A DNA stretch of 64,000 nt, from positions 186,001-250,000 of the forward strand of contig NZ_JBHMFS010000004.1 of assembly GCF_051433165.1 (NCBI RefSeq), given 5' to 3'. Positions 58,591 to 64,000 of this stretch are shown piece after piece. Position numbers and translations under genes: made by a program. The notes under the pieces are model-generated. The model searched no databases and was not told the DNA's origin. It saw only the letters and a program-made list of their open reading frames with translations. This stretch comes from Falsiroseomonas sp051433165 (GTDB taxonomy: Bacteria; Pseudomonadota; Alphaproteobacteria; Acetobacterales; Acetobacteraceae). Numbering within the stretch: the stretch's first letter is position 1; every line of letters starts with the position of its first letter.

Positions 58591-58613
58591 AATTGTTATG
58601 CTATACAACAATT
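58591..58613. promoter_or_regulatory. Inverted repeat between pobA and the phosphonate-type operon
   Basis: AATTGTT, nine-base centre ATGCTATAC, AACAATT: 7-bp arms in an AT-rich island within GC-rich DNA. It lies about 70 bases before the pobA ATG and 122 bases before the divergent transferase ATG. The TATACA inside could be a -10 element for pobA. It is a likely operator for a dimeric regulator (IclR or GntR type) not encoded nearby. Confidence 0.55.
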
Positions 58614-58681
58614 CATGCCGCACCCCGTTGCCAGGCGATCCCGCCGCAATACATGGCATGTCAGGACCAAGGAGACCCCCG

Positions 58682-59866
58682 ATGCGAACCCAGGTCGGCA
58701 TCATCGGCGCAGGCCCCGCGGGGCTGCTGCTGTCTCACCTGCTGCATCTGGCCGGTATCGACAGCGTGGTGCTGGAGACCCGGTCCCGCGCCTATGTCGA
58801 GGAACGGGTCCGCGCCGGGCTGCTGGAACAGGGCAGCGTCGATACGCTGACCGAGGCCGGCGTCGGCGACCGCCTGCACCGCCAGGGCCTGGCGCATCAC
58901 GGCATCGAACTGCGCTTCGACGGCGCCGGCCACCGCATTCCGCTGACCGACCTCACCGGCAAGGTGGTGACCATCTATGGGCAACAGGAGGTGGTGAAGG
59001 ACCTGATCGCCGCCCGCCTGGCCGCCGGCACCCATTCCGGCAACCCGGCGATCCTGTTCGAGGTCTCGGACGTCGCGGTGCATGACGTGACCACCGACAG
59101 TCCGCGCATCAGCTTCACCCATGCAGGCCAGGCGCAGGTGCTGGATTGCGCCTTCATCGGCGGCTGCGACGGCTTCCACGGCATCTGCCGCGGCGCCATC
59201 CCAGAGGAGATCATCCGGATCTACGACCGCATCTACCCTTTCGCCTGGCTCGGCATCCTGGCGCATAGCAGGCCGGTGTCGGAGGAACTGATCTACGCCC
59301 GCCACCGGGAGGGTTTCGCGCTGGCCACCATGCGGAGCGAGACGGTCAGCCGGCTGTATCTGCAATGCGCGCCGGATGAAGACCTCGCCTTGTGGCCGGA
59401 TGACCGCATCTGGGAAGAGCTCCACAGGCGCCTGGGCTGCGGCGATGAGTTGCAGGAAGGCCCGATCTTCCAGAAGGGCGTCACCGCCATGCGGAGCTAT
59501 GTGGTGGAGCCGATGCGCCATGGCCGGCTGTTCCTGGCCGGCGATGCCGCTCACATCGTGCCGCCCACCGGCGCCAAGGGCATGAACCTGGCCATCGCCG
59601 ATATCCGCGTGCTGGCGCGCGGGCTGGAGCTATTTTTCGCGAAGAATGACCCGACCCTGCTGGAGCAATACTCGAAAATCTGCCTGCGCCGCATCTGGAA
59701 GGGCCAGCGCTTTTCCTGGTGGATGACCTCCATGCTGCACCGCTTCGACGGCGCCGAACCCTTTGAGCACCGTGTCCAGGTGGCAGAGCTGGACTACGTC
59801 TCCACCAGCCGCGCCGCGATGACGACGCTGGCTGAGAATTATGTCGGCCTGCCCTACGAGGTGTAG
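58682..59866 (+). CDS. pobA: 4-hydroxybenzoate 3-monooxygenase
   Basis: 394-residue FAD- and NAD(P)H-dependent hydroxylase converting 4-hydroxybenzoate to protocatechuate. The FAD site is GIIGAGPAGLLLSHLL; the substrate/FAD loop reads RVRAGLLEQGSVDTL; the second FAD motif is LFLAGDAAHIVPPTGAKGMN. The C-terminus ICLRRIWKGQRFSWWMTSML and ENYVGLPYE are nearly diagnostic for PobA. The ATG at 58682 follows AAGGAG by 7 bases; a GTG-like upstream frame is discarded. No protocatechuate (pca) genes or PobR regulator lie in the window. Its stop abuts the convergent methyltransferase stop with no bases between. Confidence 0.97.
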   Translation: MRTQVGIIGAGPAGLLLSHLLHLAGIDSVVLETRSRAYVEERVRAGLLEQGSVDTLTEAGVGDRLHRQGLAHHGIELRFDGAGHRIPLTDLTGKVVTIYGQQEVVKDLIAARLAAGTHSGNPAILFEVSDVAVHDVTTDSPRISFTHAGQAQVLDCAFIGGCDGFHGICRGAIPEEIIRIYDRIYPFAWLGILAHSRPVSEELIYARHREGFALATMRSETVSRLYLQCAPDEDLALWPDDRIWEELHRRLGCGDELQEGPIFQKGVTAMRSYVVEPMRHGRLFLAGDAAHIVPPTGAKGMNLAIADIRVLARGLELFFAKNDPTLLEQYSKICLRRIWKGQRFSWWMTSMLHRFDGAEPFEHRVQVAELDYVSTSRAAMTTLAENYVGLPYEV

Positions 59867-60538
59867 CTACTTCAGCATCCGCACCGCCACCTGCTGGTCC
59901 GACGGCACCAAGCCGACATACTCATAGGCGCGTCCGTTTGTGGTGAATTCGCGGAAGGCGCGGAACTCATGCTGCTGCCAGCCCGGGTAGTTGAGGTACT
60001 CGTCGAACACCAGGATGGTGCCCGGGCCGATGCGGTCCCGCAGCTGCGTCAGCACCGTCTGGGTCGAGGAATACAGGTCGCAATCCACATGCACCAGCGC
60101 CGCCGCGCCGGTGTGGCGGTCGAGGAAGCCGGGCAGGGTGCGGTCGAACCAGCCGACCACCAGCTCCACGCCCGGCCGGACCTCGGGCGGCCCGGGCAGG
60201 GCGAAGGCGCCGGGGCCGAAGCCGGGGCGCCAGCCCTCGGGCAGGCCTTCGAAGGAATCGAAGCCATGAATCGGCCGGCCGGGCAGGATTTCCGCCATCA
60301 GGTTGATGGTGCGGCCGGCAAAGACGCCGAATTCCAGCACCAGCCCCTCCGCCGGGGCCAGGCTGGCGGCATGGCACAGCAGCGCATCCTTATCCGCAAA
60401 TCGCGGCACATCGACCATATGCGCCTGGGCATATTCCGCGGAGGACAGCGCGGCAGCCAGGCCCTGCACCTGGTCGATATCAAAGATCCGGCCAGGATCG
60501 CCGAGCGAGGCGGCCTGCGGCGCCATGGTGCGGTCCAT
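59867..60538 (-). CDS. TylF/MycF-like class I methyltransferase
   Basis: 223-residue SAM-dependent methyltransferase of the TylF/macrocin O-methyltransferase family. SAM motif I is VLEFGVFAGRTINLMAEI. The following FDSFEGLPEGWRPGFG and the metal-linked VHVDCDLYSSTQTVLTQL are family signatures, with FDEYLNYPGWQQHEFRAF late. These enzymes methylate sugar or small-molecule hydroxyls with magnesium. No biosynthetic cluster surrounds it, so the acceptor is unknown. The ATG start at 60538 has an uncertain ribosome site; another Met is four residues in (MAPQAASLG). Confidence 0.88.
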   Translation of the reverse strand: MDRTMAPQAASLGDPGRIFDIDQVQGLAAALSSAEYAQAHMVDVPRFADKDALLCHAASLAPAEGLVLEFGVFAGRTINLMAEILPGRPIHGFDSFEGLPEGWRPGFGPGAFALPGPPEVRPGVELVVGWFDRTLPGFLDRHTGAAALVHVDCDLYSSTQTVLTQLRDRIGPGTILVFDEYLNYPGWQQHEFRAFREFTTNGRAYEYVGLVPSDQQVAVRMLK

Positions 60539-60592
60539 CTCCGTGTTCCTTCGCGTCGGATCGTCCTGCGCCGGGGCGCCTGCATGGGCCGG

Positions 60593-61750
60593 TCAGGCGC
60601 CGCGCAGGCGTATCGTCATCTCCAGCCGCGTGCCGGTTTCGTCGGAGGACCAATGCACGGCGGAGCCGAGCTGGCGACCAAAATTCTCGATCATCCGCAT
60701 GCCGGTGCCGTGCTTCGGCCGCGGCACCGGCAGGCCATGCCCGTCGTCCCACAGCCGCAGCAGCGCACGCTGCGTCGGGTGGGCCGCCAGGGCCAGGCCG
60801 ATGCGGCCGATCCCGTCGCCGAAGGCATGCTTCAAGCTGTTGGTGATGAATTCATTCACCGCGAGGCCCAGTGGCGCCGCCTGGTCGGGCGAGACCAGCA
60901 GACCCCGTTCCACCTCCAGCGCCAATTGCACCCGGGTGGTTCCACCCTCGTGGAAACTCAGCAGGCCGGCGCTGAGCTGCGCCAGGTATTCACCGAGATC
61001 GAGCTCATCCACCTTGCCGGACAGATGCAGCTTGTCATGCAGCAGGCGCAGCGCCTCGATCCGCCGGGCGACGCCACGCATGGCGGCGCGGCTTTCCGGC
61101 ATGCGGAGCTGGCGCGACTGCAGGTCGAGGATGGCGACGATGACCTGCAGGTTGTTCTTTACCCGGTGCTGCAATTCGCGCAGCAGCCTTTCATTGTCAT
61201 CGGCCTTGCGCCGAAGCAGCGCATTGGCGCGCAGGCGCCCGACGGCGGAGGCCAGCAGATTGGCATAGCTTCGCAGGCAAGCCAGGTCCTGCTCGCCGAA
61301 GGATCGTGGCTGGCGGCTGTCCGCCTGCAGCACGCCGAAGGGCGCGGCGCCATCCACGCCGAGGATGACGGCGCAGGCGCTGGACCGGCAGCCGTGGTCG
61401 CGGACGAAATCCGGCACCGCGAAGCGCGTCTCCTGCTCCAGGTCGGGGGAGACCGCCGCCGTCCCGTTCCCCAGGGCCAGCCCTTCCAGGCCGCTTGCGG
61501 CATCGGTGGTGATCACGCCCACCACATCCGGCTGCCAGCCGATGCCGGCGCGCACCATCAATTGGCCGCCCTCGGCCGCGGGCGTGACCACCCGCGCCAG
61601 TTCCGTGCCCAGTGCCGCCGCCGTCAGCCGGCAGGCCTCATGCAGGATGCGGTCCAGATCCTCGGACCGCAGCGCGTATTCCCCGAAGCGGGCCAGCGCG
61701 GCCTGTTGTGCGACCCAGTCCTTTGGGTCTGTGCTGGTCGTACCGGACAT
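60593..61750 (-). CDS. GAF-domain sensor histidine kinase (HisKA_2 family)
   Basis: 385-residue soluble kinase. A GAF domain spans about residues 20-175 (QETRFAVPDFVRDHGCRSSA, CAVILGVDGAAPFGVLQADS); the phosphoacceptor box is LLRELQHRVKNNLQVIVAIL (His near residue 193), typical of HisKA_2; the ATPase domain has VNEFITNSLKHAFGDGIGRI (N-box), LWDDGHGLPVP (G1) and GTGMRMIENFGRQLGS (G2). It resembles light-, redox- or stress-responsive HisKA_2 kinases that feed general stress or cyclic-di-GMP pathways. No response regulator is adjacent. ATG 61750 is used; an upstream Met five codons earlier is possible. Confidence 0.91.
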   Translation of the reverse strand: MSGTTSTDPKDWVAQQAALARFGEYALRSEDLDRILHEACRLTAAALGTELARVVTPAAEGGQLMVRAGIGWQPDVVGVITTDAASGLEGLALGNGTAAVSPDLEQETRFAVPDFVRDHGCRSSACAVILGVDGAAPFGVLQADSRQPRSFGEQDLACLRSYANLLASAVGRLRANALLRRKADDNERLLRELQHRVKNNLQVIVAILDLQSRQLRMPESRAAMRGVARRIEALRLLHDKLHLSGKVDELDLGEYLAQLSAGLLSFHEGGTTRVQLALEVERGLLVSPDQAAPLGLAVNEFITNSLKHAFGDGIGRIGLALAAHPTQRALLRLWDDGHGLPVPRPKHGTGMRMIENFGRQLGSAVHWSSDETGTRLEMTIRLRGA

Positions 61751-61809
61751 GCCAGGCAGAAGCATCCGGCCGGGCCTGCGGTTGCCTCGGCCACTGGCTC
61801 AGAATTTCG

Positions 61810-62453
61810 TCATCCGCACGCATGAAACCCGCCGCCGGGCAGGGGGACGGGGTCCAGTATGCCCAGCACCGCGAAGCCATCGCCCCGCGGCGCCAGGACC
61901 AGCGCCCCGTCCTCGGGAAAGGCGCGACCGCCGACCTCGTCGCCCACCACCATGATGGCCGGCGTGCGGTGGCCGACCAGGACCCGGTTGGTGCCGGGCG
62001 GCACCGGGGCGGAGAACAGGCGGCGATGTTCCGCCAGCACCCAGCGGAGGCGGCCGCCGGCATAGTCATCCGCCAGCAGGCTGTCCGTGACCTCCGCCTC
62101 GCCAAAGGCCAGTTCCGCTGTATCCCGCGCCCGGAACACCGGCCCAGCCAGCACCGGCCGCGCCACTGGTATGCCGAGTTCCGTGAGGCGCGGCCCGATG
62201 CGTGCCGCCTGCGCGCGCCCCTCGGGCGAGAGGTTGCGCTGGCCCAGGCGGTCGCCGAGGCGGTAGCTGCGGTCGCAATTCTCGCCGCGCGTATCGGCGT
62301 GGCGGAAGAACATCACCAGCCCGCCCTGGCGCAACAAAGCACCAGCTGGGCGCCGTCGGTGGTCTCGGCCGTATGAGGCACCAGCCGGGGCTGGGCGGCG
62401 GCCGGGCAAGCGGTCAGCAGGAAAAGAAGAAGGGTGCGGCGGTCAGGCGGCAA
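61810..62453 (-). pseudogene. Histidine-phosphatase-fold secreted protein split by a frameshift
   Basis: Two frames together make one protein. Frame A (62453-62313) starts at a TTG with GGAGGG upstream and encodes a signal peptide (DRRTLLLFLLTACPAAAQ) plus RLVPHTAETTDGAQLV, then stops. Frame B (open 62409-61810) has the mature phosphoglycerate-mutase-like domain: LRQGGLVMFFRHADTRGE (RHA version of the RHG motif), GQRNLSPEGRAQAARIGPRL, FRARDTAELAFG and VLVGHRTPAIMVVGDEVG. Restoring one base near 62338-62342 (GTGCT to GTGGCT) gives an uninterrupted product. Frame B alone could restart at ATG 62313 (TGATG overlap) as a signal-less protein. It may be a true mutation or a sequencing error. Confidence 0.72.
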
Positions 62454-63408
62454 GGATGCCCTCCACCACCTCCTGCACCTCCAGCGCCTCCCGCAGCGTG
62501 GCCAGGTCCTGGGGTTCGCCGCGGGTCAGAGCGGCGAGCTTCGAAAGCTGGCCGCGCAGCACCATCGGGCGCATCTTCTCGTTGGGCAGCGCGTCCGGCG
62601 CGGGGCGGAAGCTGCCATCGGCCTCCAGCCGTTCGGCCAGGGACCAGTCGCGCAGGCGGATGCTGCCGGCCTCAGCCTCCAGCCGCCATTCATTGCTTTC
62701 GTCACGGTCGGTGCCGCCGACCTGGCCGGAGAGCGTCACCGGCGTGTCGCCGGCCAGCAACCGGGCCTGCACCGCAATCTCCGCCCCGTCGCCCGGCGGG
62801 AAATCCGCCGATCGCTCCAGCAGCACCAGCTTGCCGAGTTGCCGGCGCGTCAGGAACAGGAAGTGGGACAGCACCTCCCGCGTGAAGCCGCCCTCCGCGC
62901 GTTTTGCCAGCCAGCCCGCGGCGGCGTGCTGCCAGCCGCGCGGCCAGGTGGCGAATTCGGCGCGGATGGTCAGCGCGCGCGGCGCGCCGAGATCGACCCG
63001 CCAGGCGCGCAGCTGCGCCACGGCGGGGGAGGAGGCCATGGGGAAGTTCACGGCCGCGCGCGCTCGGCTCGCCTCCGCCGCATCCACGAAGCTGCGCGCC
63101 GCGACGAGGTCCGCGGCCAGCGGCTTTTCCAGGAAGGCGGCCTTGCCCGCGGCGAAGGCGGCATCCGCATGTTCCAGGTGGGAGCTGGGTGGAGAGGCGA
63201 TATACAGCGCATCGCAGGCCGCGATCACCGCCGCCGGGCTGTCCAGCATCGGCAGGCCGGGTGCGATAGTAGCGAGCCGCGCGGCGGCCTCCGGGCTGGG
63301 GTCCCACACCGCCACGGGCCGGATTTCCGCCGCGTCATGCGCCAGCGCCGCGCGCAGCAGGCGTTCCCCCATGATGCCGAAGCCGACGATGCCCAATGCG
63401 ACGGTCAT
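62443..63408 (-). CDS. Gfo/Idh/MocA family oxidoreductase
   Basis: 321-residue NAD(P)-dependent sugar/cyclitol dehydrogenase-like protein. The Rossmann domain has GIVGFGIMGERLLRAALAHD at the N-terminus, LYIASPPSSHLEHADAAF and the family motif AFLEKPLAADLVAARSFVD (E-K-P with catalytic Lys). The C-terminal beta-sheet domain includes NFPMASSPAVAQLRAWRVDL. Substrate unknown. The ATG at 63408 follows AGGGGA. Its stop overlaps the TTG start of the split phosphatase-fold gene by about 11 bases, so they were probably co-translated. Confidence 0.88.
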   Translation of the reverse strand: MTVALGIVGFGIMGERLLRAALAHDAAEIRPVAVWDPSPEAAARLATIAPGLPMLDSPAAVIAACDALYIASPPSSHLEHADAAFAAGKAAFLEKPLAADLVAARSFVDAAEASRARAAVNFPMASSPAVAQLRAWRVDLGAPRALTIRAEFATWPRGWQHAAAGWLAKRAEGGFTREVLSHFLFLTRRQLGKLVLLERSADFPPGDGAEIAVQARLLAGDTPVTLSGQVGGTDRDESNEWRLEAEAGSIRLRDWSLAERLEADGSFRPAPDALPNEKMRPMVLRGQLSKLAALTRGEPQDLATLREALEVQEVVEGILAA

Positions 63409-63439
63409 GTGGATATCCCCTTTGAACTGGACTGGGGGT

Positions 63440-64000
63440 TTAACCCCTGTCCGCATCCCGTCCAGCCCGCAACGCCAACACCAGAAGGGACACCACCGCC
63501 AGCAAGCCGCAGAAGACGTAATAGGGCAGGGTCCAGCTGCCGGTGCTGGTGACGGCCCAGGCGAAGGCGCTGGGCGCGATCAGGTAGCCCAGGAAACACA
63601 GCATGATGGCGCCTGAGGACGCTTCCGCCACCCGGTCCGGCGGCGCCACGCGGGCAACCTCGGCCAGGAATATCCCGTTCCAGCTTGCCGCGCTGAAGCC
63701 GGCACCGATCGCGAGCGTGAGCGCCAGCGCCCAATGCGCCCCCGGCCCGAAGCCGACCCACAGCGCCGACAGCGCCGCCGCTACCAGCCCATGCACCGCG
63801 AGGCTGCGCGTGGCATCGCCGATGCGATCCGCCGCCCAGCCGAGCGCCAGCCGCCCAACCACGCCGGCCAGTTGCATCGCGGCGAACAGGCTGCCAGCGC
63901 TGGTCAGGGTGAAGCCGTGCTCCTGCACCAGCCAGGTGACGGTGAAGGCGAACAGGCTGCCCTGCAGGGCAGCGAAGGCGAAGGCCTGCAGCGTCAGCGG
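63440..64000 (-). CDS. MFS transporter (5'-partial)
   Basis: C-terminal 186 residues of a major facilitator superfamily permease; the frame is open to the right edge, so the N-terminal half is outside. Visible helices include TLQAFAFAALQGSLFAFTVT, LFAAMQLAGVVGRLALGWAA followed by the MFS loop motif DRIGD (the half-repeat of the conserved 2-3 loop), ALALTLAIGAGFSAASWNGI, IMLCFLGYLIAPSAFAWAV and LPYYVFCGLLAVVSLLVLAL. Substrate is unknown; many relatives are exporters or dicarboxylate carriers. It is 31 bases upstream of the oxidoreductase on the same strand and may form an operon with it. Confidence 0.9.
   Translation of the reverse strand, partial: PLTLQAFAFAALQGSLFAFTVTWLVQEHGFTLTSAGSLFAAMQLAGVVGRLALGWAADRIGDATRSLAVHGLVAAALSALWVGFGPGAHWALALTLAIGAGFSAASWNGIFLAEVARVAPPDRVAEASSGAIMLCFLGYLIAPSAFAWAVTSTGSWTLPYYVFCGLLAVVSLLVLALRAGRDADRG

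Noticed and set aside
1..64000. CRISPR arrays, tRNA/rRNA genes, insertion sequences, prophage genes
   Set aside because: I looked for regular short repeats, cloverleaf ends, transposase and integrase motifs and found none that could be supported by eye.

Overview
The window looks like a chromosomal segment of a GC-rich alphaproteobacterium, most likely Acetobacteraceae (Roseomonas-like). This is inferred from gene content: the alphaproteobacterial families TrcR/DUF1013, DUF1192, DUF1194 and YdcH, very high GC, and an unusually large set of substrate-binding proteins (SBPs) of the dipeptide, Bug/TTT, TAXI and NMT1 types. I found no rRNA, tRNA, CRISPR array, insertion sequence or phage gene.

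Layout. 1-4.9 kb: a partial SBP convergent with a four-gene peptide-type ABC operon. 5-11 kb: a large multi-PAS HWE histidine kinase, two small proteins, an FrhB-type reductase with an RraA-family aldolase, and an OsmC peroxidase. 11.2-14.4 kb: an autotransporter followed by about 850 gene-poor bases. 14.4-19.4 kb: a sugar/hydroxy-acid catabolic block (two 2-hydroxyacid dehydrogenases, SDR, FAH hydrolase, class II aldolase, RraA aldolase). 19.5-25.2 kb: a GntR regulator divergent from a hydantoinase operon (SBP, dihydropyrimidinase, SDR, DUF1445, GlcG-like) preceded by a consensus-quality sigma-54 promoter. 25.2-34.7 kb: mostly housekeeping genes (DUF1194, GST, OmpA, purEK, two YdcH proteins, trcR, DUF1192, ibpA with a ROSE-type thermometer, rpmE, SDR, pdxY). 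34.7-44.3 kb: an MsbA-like exporter, orphan Bug and family-5 SBPs, a TAXI-TRAP transporter and an alkaline-phosphatase-family enzyme.

44.3-58.5 kb is the most striking part. It is one co-directional operon reading right to left: a phosphonate-associated hexapeptide transferase, a phosphonate monoester hydrolase (PehA-type), five tandem paralogous SBPs, and a complete peptide-type ABC importer. Gaps within the SBP-ABC part are between -4 and 11 bases. The inference is uptake of several related organophosphonate or phosphate/sulfate esters followed by cytoplasmic hydrolysis. 58.6-64 kb: pobA, a TylF-like methyltransferase, a second histidine kinase, a frameshifted phosphatase-fold gene, a Gfo/Idh/MocA oxidoreductase and a partial MFS transporter.

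Most operons are tightly packed with ATGA/GTGA overlaps. Convergent gene pairs are often separated by strong GC-rich hairpins. Functional assignments come from reading motifs by eye; substrates of transporters and dehydrogenases are not determined.
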